A stretch of 64,000 bases of DNA from Pseudomonadota bacterium (GTDB lineage Bacteria > Pseudomonadota > Alphaproteobacteria > Azospirillales > Azospirillaceae). The stretch spans positions 1-64,000 of the forward strand of contig JAFAFA010000042.1 of assembly GCA_023423695.1 (NCBI GenBank). The letters are read 5' to 3'. The notes under the pieces are model-generated. The model had not been told where the DNA came from and did no database searches. It saw only the letters and a program-made list of their open reading frames with translations. Made by a program: the position numbers and the translations under genes. Positions 54,761-63,642 of this stretch are shown one piece after another. Numbering within the stretch: the stretch's first letter is position 1; every line of letters starts with the position of its first letter.

Positions 54761-55201
54761 ATGGCACTTTACGAGTGCGTGCTGATCGCGCGCCAGGACA
54801 TTTCGGCCGCCCAGGCCGAGCAGCTCTCTGAGCAGTTCGCCCAGATCGTCCGCGACAACGGCGGCACGATCGCCAAGAGCGAATACTGGGGTCTGAAGAC
54901 CCTCACCTACAAGATCAAGAAGAACCGCAAGGGTCACTACACCCTCTTCAACATCGACGCGCCGGCCGCCGCCGTCGCCGAGATGGAGCGGAACATGAGC
55001 ATCAGCGAAGACGTGCTGCGCTTCATGACCGTGCGTGTCGACGAGCTCGACGCCAACCCGTCGGCGATGATGCAGAGCCGCAACGAGCGTGGTGAGCGCG
55101 GCGACCGTGGCGACCGTGGTCCGCGTCGCTTCGACGACCGTGGCCCGCGTCCGCCGCGCCGCCAGGAAAACGTTGCCGCCGCCGAAGGGGAGTCCGCGTA
55201 A
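54761..55201 (+). CDS. rpsF: 30S ribosomal protein S6
   Basis: 146 residues. S6 core [20 protein letters not shown], then [20 protein letters not shown] and [16 protein letters not shown]. The C-terminal 40 residues are an Arg/Gly/Asp-rich tail ([20 protein letters not shown]) longer than in E. coli, as is common in alphaproteobacteria. GGGGAG precedes the ATG at 54761. It binds S18, encoded immediately after. Confidence 0.96.
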   Translation: MALYECVLIARQDISAAQAEQLSEQFAQIVRDNGGTIAKSEYWGLKTLTYKIKKNRKGHYTLFNIDAPAAAVAEMERNMSISEDVLRFMTVRVDELDANPSAMMQSRNERGERGDRGDRGPRRFDDRGPRPPRRQENVAAAEGESA

Positions 55202-55471
55202 ATGTCCGACAAGCAGACCACGGGCGCTCCGGCCCGCACCGGCGGCGCTCGCCGCCCGTTCTTCCGCCGCCGCAAGACCTGCCCGTTCTCGGGCGCGAAC
55301 GCTCCGGCGATCGACTACAAGGACGTCAAGCTGCTGTCCCGCTTCATCTCCGAGCGCGGGAAGATCGTCCCGAGCCGCATCACCGCGGTCTCGACGAAGA
55401 AGCAGCGTGAACTGGCCCGCGCCATCAAGCGCGCCCGTTTCCTGGCCCTTCTCCCCTACGTGGTGAAGTAA
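55202..55471 (+). CDS. rpsR: 30S ribosomal protein S18
   Basis: 89 residues. [39 protein letters not shown] and [19 protein letters not shown] are all S18 signatures. Its ATG directly follows the rpsF stop, with the ribosome site GAAGGGGAG inside rpsF. Confidence 0.97.
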   Translation: MSDKQTTGAPARTGGARRPFFRRRKTCPFSGANAPAIDYKDVKLLSRFISERGKIVPSRITAVSTKKQRELARAIKRARFLALLPYVVK

Positions 55472-55520
55472 GCCCGGTACAGGGCCGAAGGGTTTCGGTG
55501 AAGGCAGTCAAGGGGTTTCC

Positions 55521-56480
55521 ATGGCCTTGGGTCCGGCCGGTCCGCTGGTGGTCGCCGTCGGCGGCGGTCTGATAAGCGCGTTCTTCTACCTGTCCGTGAT
55601 GTTCGGCGGGATGGGAGCGCTGATCCTGGGCTATCTGGCCCCCCTGCCCCTGTTCCTCGCGGGACTGTGGCTGGGGGCGCCCGCCGTGACGGTGGCCGGC
55701 CTGGCCGGCGCCGCCGCGGTGTTGCTGGGCACCTCCGGCAGCATGCTGGTGGCGCTGTCCTACCTGGTGACCGGGGCCGCCCCGGCGATCCTGGTGGTGA
55801 GGCAGTCGCTTCTGGCGCGCTCCCGGGAGGATGGAACCCTGGAATGGTATCCGCCCGGCCGGGTCCTGATGGGCCTGACCGGGATGGGCGTGGCGGCGCT
55901 GCTCGCCGCGGTGATCCTGACGCTTGGACAGCCCGGCGGGCTGGAAGGGCTGATGCGGCAAACATTGGCCCGAGTCGTCGAGCCGGCGTTCCGCATGCAG
56001 GGCCAGCAGGCCCCGGATCCCGAGGCATTCTGGATAGCGGCCGTCCTGCCGGGACTGGTTGCGGTCTCATGGCTTGTCATGACGATCGTCAACGCGGTGC
56101 TGGCGCAGGGGGCGCTGATGCGGTTCGGCCGCAATCGGCGCCCTGCCATGCGTCTGACCGAACTGGAGTTGCCCAACTGGCTCGCACCGCTGTTCGCGGT
56201 GTCGGTCGCGGCGGCTTCGGTCTTGCCGGGAACCGTCGGGTTCCTGGCGGTCAATCTGGCACTCATCCTGGCGGTTCCTTTCGCCTTCGCCGGGCTTTCG
56301 GTGGTTCATGTATTCGCCAGCAGCCGATCGGCGCGTACGCTGATCCTGGTTGGCTTCTACATGATGCTGTTTCTCTTCGGGTGGCCGATCCTGCTTTTGG
56401 TCGGCCTGGGCATGATCGAGCAATGGATCGGGCTGCGCCGCCGGTTTTCCCCCGCGGCCCCCGGTCAGGAGGACGAGTGA
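55521..56480 (+). CDS. DUF2232 membrane protein
   Basis: 319 residues with about eight hydrophobic helices ([59 protein letters not shown]). It sits between rpsR and rplI, the usual place of the DUF2232 (YybS-like) protein in alphaproteobacteria. The function is unknown. Its stop overlaps the rplI start by one nt, so translation is coupled. Confidence 0.88.
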   Translation: MALGPAGPLVVAVGGGLISAFFYLSVMFGGMGALILGYLAPLPLFLAGLWLGAPAVTVAGLAGAAAVLLGTSGSMLVALSYLVTGAAPAILVVRQSLLARSREDGTLEWYPPGRVLMGLTGMGVAALLAAVILTLGQPGGLEGLMRQTLARVVEPAFRMQGQQAPDPEAFWIAAVLPGLVAVSWLVMTIVNAVLAQGALMRFGRNRRPAMRLTELELPNWLAPLFAVSVAAASVLPGTVGFLAVNLALILAVPFAFAGLSVVHVFASSRSARTLILVGFYMMLFLFGWPILLLVGLGMIEQWIGLRRRFSPAAPGQEDE

Positions 56481-57043
56481 TGGAAGTTATTCTGCTGGAG
56501 CGGGTCGAGAAGCTCGGCCAGATGGGCCAGGTCGTAAACGTGCGTCCCGGCTTCGCCCGCAACTATCTGCTGCCGCAGCGGAAGGCCATGCGCGCCACCA
56601 AGGCGAACCTGGCCGTCTTCGAGAAGCAGAAGGCCCACCTTGAGGCCGTGAACCTCGAGCGCCGCAAGGACGCCGAGCATGTCGCGACCAAGATGGACAA
56701 CGTGACGGTCGTCGTGATCCGTCAGGCTGCCGAGACCGGCGTCCTGTACGGCTCCGTGACCACCCGCGACGTCTCCGACGCGCTGACCGCCGCCGGCTAC
56801 AAGACCGACCGCAAGCAGGTCCAGATCGATACCCCGATCAAGACCCTGGGTCTGTTCAAGCTGCGCGTCGTCCTGCACCCGGAAGTGTCGATCGCGGTCA
56901 CGGTCAACGTCGCCCGTTCGGCCGAAGAGGCCGAGCTGCAGGCCCAGCGTGGCGGCATGATCACCGCCGCCGACCTGCGCGATGACGAAGACGAAGAAGA
57001 GACCTTCGTCGAAGAGACCGCGGCCGAGGAAGAGGAGGGCTGA
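56480..57043 (+). CDS. rplI: 50S ribosomal protein L9 with acidic tail
   Basis: 187 residues. The N-terminal domain [40 protein letters not shown] and the C-terminal domain ([39 protein letters not shown]) are complete. The last 40 residues are an added, strongly acidic tail ([20 protein letters not shown]), making it longer than the usual 150 or so. CAGGAGG precedes the ATG. Confidence 0.95.
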   Translation: MEVILLERVEKLGQMGQVVNVRPGFARNYLLPQRKAMRATKANLAVFEKQKAHLEAVNLERRKDAEHVATKMDNVTVVVIRQAAETGVLYGSVTTRDVSDALTAAGYKTDRKQVQIDTPIKTLGLFKLRVVLHPEVSIAVTVNVARSAEEAELQAQRGGMITAADLRDDEDEEETFVEETAAEEEEG

Positions 57044-57118
57044 TCGCCCTTCCGCCGCCGGCAGACCGGACCCACGGTCTGGAGCCGCTGCGGCACCGTC
57101 GTACCGCTCGTCCGGAAG

Positions 57119-57150
57119 CCGCCCGCCCCACCCCGGGGCCGGGCGGTTTT
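57119..57150 (+). terminator. Terminator of the rpsF-rplI operon
   Basis: CCGCCCG (57119-57125) pairs with CGGGCGG (57140-57146) around a smaller CCCC/GGGG pair, followed by four T. It lies about 75 nt after the rplI stop. Confidence 0.7.
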
Positions 57151-57306
57151 CCGCATTCTGGATCAGCCTCGGCATCGAGGCTATATCCCGGCCGGCACGC
57201 ATACATCCGCAATTCCCGATTTGGGTAGCAATCCTGACCGATTGACGGATTGCCGCATCTCTGTCCCGGCTCCATGCTGAATTCGGCACCGCGGAGGGAG
57301 TTCGGC

Positions 57307-58593
57307 ATGCTGCTGGTTCGTCTGCTTGCCGCCGCCATGGGCGACGGAACCCTGGATCTCGTGACCGTCGATGGGAAACACCATCCGATCGGCTCCGGTC
57401 CACCGAAACTGACGTTGCGGCTCCACGACCGCACTGTGGAGCGGGATCTGCTGATCAACCCGCGCCTGCGTTTCGGCGAAGCCTACATGAACGGCCGCCT
57501 GTCGGTCGAGGGCGGGACCATCTACGACCTGCTGTCGATGCTGATGAGCGGCAGCGAGGTGCAAGGGGCGCTCGGCCGCGCCGTCGAGACTCTGTCGCCG
57601 CTTCTGCGCCATGCGCAGCAATACAATCCGATGCGGCGCTCGCGGCAGAACGTCGAGCATCATTACAACCTGTCGCGCCAGTTCTATGAACTCTTCCTGG
57701 ACCGCGACATGCAGTATTCCTGCGCATACTTTCCAGAGCCGGGCATGTCGCTGGACGATGCGCAGGAGGCCAAGAAGCGCCATATCGCAGCGAAGCTGCT
57801 GCTGGTGCCGGGCATGCGCGTGCTGGACATCGGCTGCGGCTGGGGTGGCATGGCGCTTTATCTCGCCCGGCACTCAGGCGCGCGGGTGACCGGCATCACG
57901 CTGTCCTCCGAACAGTTGGAGGTGGCCAAGCGGCGGGCCGAAGAGGCGGGGCTGGCTGACCGTGTCACCTTCGAACTGCGCGATTATCGCGAATTCGCTG
58001 CCGCCCACCCGGCTGCCTTCGACCGCATCGTCTCGGTCGGCATGTTCGAGCATGTCGGCGTACCGCATTACCGCAACTATTTCGACGCGGTTCGCGGCAT
58101 GCTGAACGACGACGGTGTGGCATTGATCCACGCCATCGGTCGGCTGGAGGGGCCGGGAGCCACCAATCCGTGGATCCGGAAGTACATCTTCCCCGGCGGC
58201 TATTCCCCCGCCCTGTCGGAGGTGCTGCCGGTCATCGAGCGGTCCGGACTGTTCACGACCGACCTGGAGGTGCTGCGCATGCATTACGCGGAGACCCTGC
58301 GCCATTGGCGCAGCCGGTTTGACGCGCGGCGGGACGCAGCAAAGGCGCTGTATGACGAACGCTTCTGCAGAATGTGGGAGTTCTATCTGGCCGGTGCGGA
58401 ACTGGCGTTCCGGCTGCAGGGACACATGGTGTTCCAGGTGCAGGTCGCACGCACCCTGGGTGCGGTGCCGCTGACCCGTGACTATATGGTGAATGCGGAA
58501 CGCCACCTAGCCGAAGCATCGGCCGGCATCGATGCAACCTCCGGCGATTGGCCAAAGCTCCGGCCAGAAAACACCCCGGAGTCGGCGACCTGA
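57307..58593 (+). CDS. Cyclopropane-fatty-acyl-phospholipid synthase family protein
   Basis: 428 residues. CFA-synthase family: FGEAYMNGRLSVEGGTIYDL, then VEHHYNLSRQFYELFLDRDM, YSCAYFPEPGMSLDDAQEAK, SAM site VLDIGCGWGGMALYLARHSG and FDRIVSVGMFEHVG. These enzymes methylate unsaturated acyl chains of membrane lipids. GAGGGAG precedes the ATG at 57307; earlier in-frame ATGs lack it. It could also be a paralogue with another lipid acceptor. Confidence 0.9.
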   Translation: MLLVRLLAAAMGDGTLDLVTVDGKHHPIGSGPPKLTLRLHDRTVERDLLINPRLRFGEAYMNGRLSVEGGTIYDLLSMLMSGSEVQGALGRAVETLSPLLRHAQQYNPMRRSRQNVEHHYNLSRQFYELFLDRDMQYSCAYFPEPGMSLDDAQEAKKRHIAAKLLLVPGMRVLDIGCGWGGMALYLARHSGARVTGITLSSEQLEVAKRRAEEAGLADRVTFELRDYREFAAAHPAAFDRIVSVGMFEHVGVPHYRNYFDAVRGMLNDDGVALIHAIGRLEGPGATNPWIRKYIFPGGYSPALSEVLPVIERSGLFTTDLEVLRMHYAETLRHWRSRFDARRDAAKALYDERFCRMWEFYLAGAELAFRLQGHMVFQVQVARTLGAVPLTRDYMVNAERHLAEASAGIDATSGDWPKLRPENTPESAT

Positions 58594-58918
58594 CCTGTGG
58601 ATTGGGCTGATCAGCGCCTTTCGAGCGGCTCCCGGCCGCTGGAAAAGGGAGAACCGGCCAACAGGTAATACCAATTGACCATCATGGCTGGCTGCAGGGC
58701 GGCGTTGCAAGCGGATTCGTGCGACATCGACGCCTAAGCCGCCGCCGTACCTTCCTTTCCGTTACGGTGCGATGCTATATAACCGCGATTGATTTCCGCC
58801 CGGGGTACCGGGGAGCCACCCATGCGGCATGCTCCCCGGCAACAAGCGCCCGCTGGACGACGCGCCCGGCTCCCAAGGAATGACAACGCCCTTACCCGTT
58901 CGGGGAGATCTCGCACCC
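58594..58918 (+). other. Gap upstream of icd with structured leader
   Basis: 325 nt without a gene. GCTATATAACC near 58775-58784 looks like a -10 region. The leader that follows holds a 9-bp perfect hairpin, listed separately. Confidence 0.45.
58808..58839 (+). repeat. Inverted repeat in the icd leader
   Basis: CCGGGGAGC (58808-58816) pairs perfectly with GCTCCCCGG (58831-58839) across a 14-nt loop. It lies about 80 nt before the icd start and after the probable -10 region, so it should be in the mRNA. Confidence 0.6.
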
Positions 58919-60142
58919 ATGACCAAGATCAAGGTAGCCAATCCGGTCGTCGAACTCGACGGCGACGAGATGACGCGCATCATCTGGCAGTTCATCAAAG
59001 ACAAGCTGATTCTGCCCTACCTCGACATCGACCTGAAGTACTACGACCTCGGCATCGAGAACCGCGACAAGACCGACGACAAGGTCACTGTCGAGTCGGC
59101 GAACGCCATCAAGCAGTATGGCGTCGGCGTGAAGTGCGCGACCATCACCCCGGATGAGGCGCGGGTGAAGGAGTTCAACCTCAAGAAGATGTGGAAGTCG
59201 CCGAACGGCACGATCCGCAACATCCTGGGCGGCACCGTCTTCCGCGAGCCGATCGTCTGCTCGAACGTTCCGCGCTACGTCCCGGGCTGGACCAAGCCGA
59301 TCATCATCGGCCGTCACGCCTTTGGCGACCAGTACAAGGCCACCGACTTCGTCGTTCCCGGCCCGGGCAAGCTGACCATCAAGTGGGAAGCGGCCGAGGG
59401 CGGCGAGAAGATCGAGCATGAAGTCTACGACTTCCCCGGCGCCGGCGTGGCGATGGGCATGTACAACCTCGACGAATCGATCGAGGGCTTCGCCCACTCC
59501 AGCCTCATGTACGGTCTGGAGCGCGGCTACTCGGTCTATCTGTCGACGAAGAATACGATCCTGAAGGCCTATGACGGGCGCTTCAAGGACATCTTCCAGA
59601 AGATCTTCGACGAGTCCTACGCCGACCAGTTCAAGGCCAAGGGTCTGGTCTATGAGCACCGCCTGATCGACGACATGGTCGCTTCGGCCCTGAAGTGGGA
59701 AGGCGGCTTCGTCTGGGCCTGCAAGAACTACGACGGCGACGTGGAGTCGGACGTCGTGGCGCAGGGCTTCGGTTCGCTGGGTCTGATGACCTCGGTGCTG
59801 GTGACGCCCGACGGCAAGACCGTCGAGGCCGAGGCCGCGCACGGCACGGTGACCCGCCACTACCGCGAGCACCAGAAGGGCAAGGAAACCTCGACCAACC
59901 CGATCGCCTCGATCTATGCCTGGACCCAGGGTCTGGCCTATCGCGGCAAGTTCGACAACACCCCGGACGTCGTCAAGTTCGCCCAGACGCTGGAGCGTGT
60001 CTGTGTCGAGACTGTCGAGTCCGGCTACATGACCAAGGATCTCGCCATCCTGATCGGCCCGCAGCAGCCGTGGATGACCACCAAGCAGTTCCTGGACAAG
60101 CTGTCGGACAATCTGGAAAAGAAGATGGCCGCCTGGTCGTAA
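58919..60142 (+). CDS. icd: NADP-dependent isocitrate dehydrogenase (eukaryotic-like type)
   Basis: 407 residues. TCA-cycle enzyme converting isocitrate to 2-oxoglutarate. Motifs: [40 protein letters not shown] (substrate phosphate-binding region), [33 protein letters not shown] and [17 protein letters not shown]. This is the subclass shared with mitochondrial NADP-IDH rather than the E. coli type. GGGGAGA lies 10 nt before the ATG at 58919. Confidence 0.96.
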   Translation: MTKIKVANPVVELDGDEMTRIIWQFIKDKLILPYLDIDLKYYDLGIENRDKTDDKVTVESANAIKQYGVGVKCATITPDEARVKEFNLKKMWKSPNGTIRNILGGTVFREPIVCSNVPRYVPGWTKPIIIGRHAFGDQYKATDFVVPGPGKLTIKWEAAEGGEKIEHEVYDFPGAGVAMGMYNLDESIEGFAHSSLMYGLERGYSVYLSTKNTILKAYDGRFKDIFQKIFDESYADQFKAKGLVYEHRLIDDMVASALKWEGGFVWACKNYDGDVESDVVAQGFGSLGLMTSVLVTPDGKTVEAEAAHGTVTRHYREHQKGKETSTNPIASIYAWTQGLAYRGKFDNTPDVVKFAQTLERVCVETVESGYMTKDLAILIGPQQPWMTTKQFLDKLSDNLEKKMAAWS

Positions 60143-60214
60143 GGCCGGCACTTTCTTTCTCAGGGTGCGACGCCGCGTCCGGGTCAAACCGGACCACGGC
60201 TCAGCTAGGGTTCG

Positions 60215-60243
60215 GGCGGGGAGTTTCGGCTCCCCGCCTTTTT
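60215..60243 (+). terminator. Terminator of icd
   Basis: GGCGGGGAG (60215-60223) pairs perfectly with CTCCCCGCC (60230-60238) across TTTCGG, followed by five T. Confidence 0.93.
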
Positions 60244-60273
60244 CTTGTCAAGGTCAGGAAAGGACCGAACCCG

Positions 60274-60654
60274 ATGCCCAACGATCTGTTCCGCGTCGCC
60301 GTCGTCGGCGCCGGCGAGACCGGAACGCCGCTGCTGCGCAAGCTGCTTGACGCCCCCTTCGTCGAACTGCTGGGTGTGGCAGATCTCGATCCCGAGGCGC
60401 CGGGCATGCGCCTCGCCAACCATCGCGGCGTGAAGACCACCACGGACTTCCACGAACTGGCCGGGCTCGGTGAGCGGCTGGATGTGCTGATCGACGTCAC
60501 CGGCGTCCCGGCGGTGCGCGAATCACTGCGCAAGGCCATGATGGAGACCGGCAACCATCACACGGTAATCGTCCACGAGATGGTCGTGCAGTTGATGCTG
60601 TCGCTTTTGAATGGCGAACTGGTGCAACTGAAACACGATACACAGGACTATTGA
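60274..60654 (+). CDS. Small Rossmann-fold oxidoreductase-like protein
   Basis: 126 residues. Nucleotide-binding start RVAVVGAGETGTPLLRKLL, then LLGVADLDPEAPGMRLA and DVLIDVTGVPAVRESL, as in the NAD-binding half of homoserine- or Gfo/Idh-type dehydrogenases. The catalytic half is absent; the protein ends with VIVHEMVVQLMLSLLNGE. It may be a sensor or regulatory protein. AAGGA precedes the ATG. The icd terminator lies just before it, so it needs its own promoter or read-through. Confidence 0.72.
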   Translation: MPNDLFRVAVVGAGETGTPLLRKLLDAPFVELLGVADLDPEAPGMRLANHRGVKTTTDFHELAGLGERLDVLIDVTGVPAVRESLRKAMMETGNHHTVIVHEMVVQLMLSLLNGELVQLKHDTQDY

Positions 60655-60742
60655 AGCCGCGGGATTTGCAGGGTCCGCGAATTGCCTCATGATGGGCGGC
60701 TGGCGTCGAGGCGACGTCCGCCCATGTCAGGAGCAGCCATCG

Positions 60743-61699
60743 ATGGAACTCGGCATTCTGGTCGTTGCGGCGTTCGTGCTGGTCGTCATTCTGGCGATCA
60801 CCAGCGTCCGCATCGTCCCCCAGGGGTTCAACTTCATCGTCGAGCGCCTGGGCCGTTATCAAGAAACGCTGCTGCCGGGCTTCAACGTCATCTTTCCGGT
60901 CATCAGCTCCGTCCGCGCAAAGGTCGACATGCGCGAGACCGTGGTGGACGTGCCGTCGCAGAGCGTCATCACCAAGGACAACGCCGCGGTGACTGCCGAT
61001 GGCGTGCTGTACTTCCAGGTGCTTGACCCGATGAAGGCAACCTACGAGGTCAACGACCTGCAGCGGGCGATCCAGACGCTGGCGATGACCACCATCCGCA
61101 CGGTGATGGGTTCGATGGACTTGGACGAGTTGCTGAGCCAGCGTGAAGCGATCAACGCCAGCCTGCTCCGCGCGGTGGACGAGGCGACGGCATCCTGGGG
61201 CGTGCGGGTAACCCGAATCGAACTGCGTGACATCACCCCGCCCGAGGATATCGTTCAGGCGATGGGCCGACAATTGAAGGCGGAGCGCCTCCGCCGAGCC
61301 CAGATCCTGGAGGCCGACGCCGAGAAGGAGAGCCAGATCCGCATCGCCCAGGGCAAGCTGGAGGCCGCGAAGCTGGAAGCCGAAGCACGGGAACGGCTGG
61401 CGGAAGCGGAAGCCAAGGCGACCCGGCTGGTTTCGGAGGCGGTGGCACAGGGATCGAACCAAGCGCTGGGCTATTTCCTCGGCCAGAAATACATGGAGGC
61501 TTTGAAGGCCTTCGCCGCCTCTCCCAACCAGAAGACCATGATCCTGCCGGTGGAATTGGCCGGCGTCGCCGGAGCCCTGGCCGGGTTGGGCGAGTTGGTG
61601 CGCGACGCCACCCCGCCCCGTACGCCCGCCCCACCCCCGTCCCCGCCGCGCAATCCGTGGTCCGTCCCGCCGGCCTCCTCCTCGCCGGATGGGGAGTGA
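60743..61699 (+). CDS. SPFH-domain membrane protein (QmcA/stomatin-like)
   Basis: 318 residues. N-terminal membrane helix (ILVVAAFVLVVILAITSVRI), SPFH domain (IVPQGFNFIVERLGRYQETL; VDVPSQSVITKDNAAVTADG), then a long charged coiled coil (QLKAERLRRAQILEADAEKE; KLEAEARERLAEAEAKATRL) and a Pro-rich tail. Stomatin-like proteins form large membrane-associated oligomers. AGGAG is about 10 nt before the ATG at 60743. The following NfeD gene is its usual partner. Confidence 0.92.
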   Translation: MELGILVVAAFVLVVILAITSVRIVPQGFNFIVERLGRYQETLLPGFNVIFPVISSVRAKVDMRETVVDVPSQSVITKDNAAVTADGVLYFQVLDPMKATYEVNDLQRAIQTLAMTTIRTVMGSMDLDELLSQREAINASLLRAVDEATASWGVRVTRIELRDITPPEDIVQAMGRQLKAERLRRAQILEADAEKESQIRIAQGKLEAAKLEAEARERLAEAEAKATRLVSEAVAQGSNQALGYFLGQKYMEALKAFAASPNQKTMILPVELAGVAGALAGLGELVRDATPPRTPAPPPSPPRNPWSVPPASSSPDGE

Positions 61700-61703
61700 C
61701 CGC

Positions 61704-62159
61704 ATGTCGCCTCTGCTTTGGGGAGCACTGGGTGCCCTGCTGATCGCGGCGGAGCTGGTGCTGCCCGGGATCTTCCTGATCTGGTTCGGCGGAGCGGCGT
61801 TGCTGACCGGCCTTGTCACGGCGCTTTGGCATGATTGGGGGCTGGTCAACGAGGCCGGCTTCTTCACCATCGCTGCCGGCGCTGCGGTCGGCATCGCCAT
61901 CGCCCATGCGCGGAGGCGCAACGCATCGGCCGAAGGCGACACTGCCCGGATCAACGACCGCGCAGGCCAGTTGGTCGGGCGGACGGTGACACTGACAGAG
62001 CCGATCGCCAACGGCCACGGACGCGTGTTCGTCGGCGACACGCTATGGGCGGTGGAAGGGCCAGACCGGCCGGCGGGAGCCGCCATGGTGGTTGCCGGGC
62101 ACCGCGGGATGGTCCTTGTCCTGCGCGACGCGGTTGAACTGCGGGAGGGTGCGCGATAG
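61704..62159 (+). CDS. NfeD-family membrane protein
   Basis: 151 residues. Three hydrophobic helices (LLWGALGALLIAAELVLPGI; LIWFGGAALLTGLVTAL; GFFTIAAGAAVGIAIAHA) and a C-terminal OB-like soluble domain (LVGRTVTLTEPIANGHGRVF; WAVEGPDRPAGA). Short NfeD proteins act together with SPFH proteins in membrane quality control (family knowledge). GGGGAG is 8 nt before the ATG at 61704, 4 nt after the SPFH stop. Confidence 0.9.
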   Translation: MSPLLWGALGALLIAAELVLPGIFLIWFGGAALLTGLVTALWHDWGLVNEAGFFTIAAGAAVGIAIAHARRRNASAEGDTARINDRAGQLVGRTVTLTEPIANGHGRVFVGDTLWAVEGPDRPAGAAMVVAGHRGMVLVLRDAVELREGAR

Positions 62160-62230
62160 CGGCAGTTCCCGCTTTGCGCGCGCCCGCCCCCCTCTGCTTT
62201 GGGGCACGGCTACAATCGGCACAAAACAAA

Positions 62231-62263
62231 AAAAGCCCGTCTCTCCCCCGAGAGCGGGCTTTT
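62231..62263. terminator. Bidirectional terminator
   Basis: AAAAGCCCG and CTCT (62231-62244) pair with AGAG and CGGGCTTTT (62251-62263), with one bulged position. A-rich and T-rich flanks lie on the two sides. It serves the nfeD and gcrA genes, which converge here. Confidence 0.85.
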
Positions 62264-62283
62264 CTGAACAGCCGGTCAGCGGC

Positions 62284-62652
62284 TCAGGCGACGCCGACGT
62301 TGCGGTCTTCGTCACGCTTCTTGCTGCCCGACGCCGGCTGATAGGCCAATGCGGCGTGTTCGGCGCAATAGGGCATGCCGGACAAGGCGTTCTTGCCGCA
62401 GAAATGGAAATCCTGGTGCTTGGGATCGCCGACCGGCCATTTGCACATCCGCTCCGTCAGAGCAAGGATGGTGGCGCCGCGCGTCGGCTTCTTCTTGATG
62501 GGCGACGGCCGGCCCGACAATCCCAGCCTGTGGGCCTTGCCGATGACCGCGTTGCGGGTGATGTCTCCCAGAATGTCGGCGATCTCGCTCGCGCTCAACC
62601 CCTGGGACCAGAGATCCTTGAGCTGTTGAATCCGTTCGTCCGTCCAACTCAT
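62284..62652 (-). CDS. gcrA: GcrA-family cell cycle regulator
   Basis: 122 residues. N-terminal HTH: MSWTDERIQQLKDLWSQGLS, ILGDITRNAVIGKAHRLGLS. C-terminal part with Cys/His motif (CKWPVGDPKHQDFHFCGK; MPYCAEHAALAY). In Caulobacter GcrA binds sigma-70 and promoters with methylated GANTC sites. It is shorter than the Caulobacter protein, as in other Rhodospirillales. GGGAG precedes the ATG at 62652. Confidence 0.92.
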   Translation of the reverse strand: MSWTDERIQQLKDLWSQGLSASEIADILGDITRNAVIGKAHRLGLSGRPSPIKKKPTRGATILALTERMCKWPVGDPKHQDFHFCGKNALSGMPYCAEHAALAYQPASGSKKRDEDRNVGVA

Positions 62653-62826
62653 CCCCGAGTACTCCCGATCCGGTGTCCGGTTATGCTGTGGCAAACAGGT
62701 CACGGTCTAGTGCCGTTTTCCATAAGCCGCAACATTTTGTGCCAGCCGGTGTGGAAGCTACCAGATGACGGCCGCTGACGATAGGGGGGCGCGGCAACAT
62801 TCCTGTTGATAAGTTCGTGGGTAGAC

Positions 62827-63642
62827 TCATGAATTCAGCGCGCCATACACCTCCTCCGCCACGCCGGACAGGGTGTCCCGATCGAGCTCGCCGGTGACGG
62901 CCAGCGCTAACCCATTGTCTTGCCAATACAAAGCACGCACCCCGCCATCCTCGGCGAAACGGAACGCTGAACCAGAGGTGTTATGAGCAGGACGGATATA
63001 CAACGTGATGCGACGCCCAGCCGCATCCTCGTACATGTACAAGGCCACAGGTCCAACGGAATCGGCCAAAAGACGCCCGCCGATCAGCTGGTAACCCCCT
63101 CGTGTGACTTTTGGGCAACGCATATTCTTGCCCAGCCGCTTGGATAGCCAGTTCACCAGATGCGCCTCCTCGTCCACGCCGATCTCGACCGGGTGGCGGA
63201 CCTCGACGGAGAAGACACGATGAGCGGCGACGGCATCGGCGATGAAGGCGGCGGTCGGCGGTTCTGCCACCCCGGCCATCCGGCCGCGCAGAAGCCAGCC
63301 GCTGGCCCCGCCGGCAACGAAGACCAGAAGTGAGGCGGCGACCGCCGTACCCCACAGCGCGCCCTTGCCCCACTGTGCGACACTCCAGCGGCCGGATGCA
63401 GAGCCCGGGTGCTCGCGCGCGGTGAAGGGCGGGGTCAGGCGGTCGGGCAGCGGCTGATCGATCAGCGGACCGAAACACTGCCCCAGCATGGCACGTTGAG
63501 CGCGGTAGCGTTCGAAGCGCTGGGCGATCTCGGGATGGTCGGCGAGGTGGCGCTCGACATCGGCCAGACGCTCCTCCGGCAATTCGCCGTCCAGCCAAGC
63601 ATGCAGTTCGGCCTCGGTCACGGGATTGCGGATGCCGCTCAT
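62827..63642 (-). CDS. Transmembrane anti-sigma factor
   Basis: 271 residues. N-terminal anti-sigma zinc-finger-like region without the usual His/Cys set (TEAELHAWLDGELPEERLAD; DHPEIAQRFERYRAQRAMLG), one membrane helix (GTAVAASLLVFVAGGASGWL), then a periplasmic domain (DEEAHLVNWLSKRLGKN; GGRLLADSVGPVALYMYEDA). It should hold the adjoining ECF sigma factor inactive until a periplasmic signal. The ATG at 63642 overlaps the sigma stop (TGATG), with AGGAGG upstream. Confidence 0.85.
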   Translation of the reverse strand: MSGIRNPVTEAELHAWLDGELPEERLADVERHLADHPEIAQRFERYRAQRAMLGQCFGPLIDQPLPDRLTPPFTAREHPGSASGRWSVAQWGKGALWGTAVAASLLVFVAGGASGWLLRGRMAGVAEPPTAAFIADAVAAHRVFSVEVRHPVEIGVDEEAHLVNWLSKRLGKNMRCPKVTRGGYQLIGGRLLADSVGPVALYMYEDAAGRRITLYIRPAHNTSGSAFRFAEDGGVRALYWQDNGLALAVTGELDRDTLSGVAEEVYGALNS

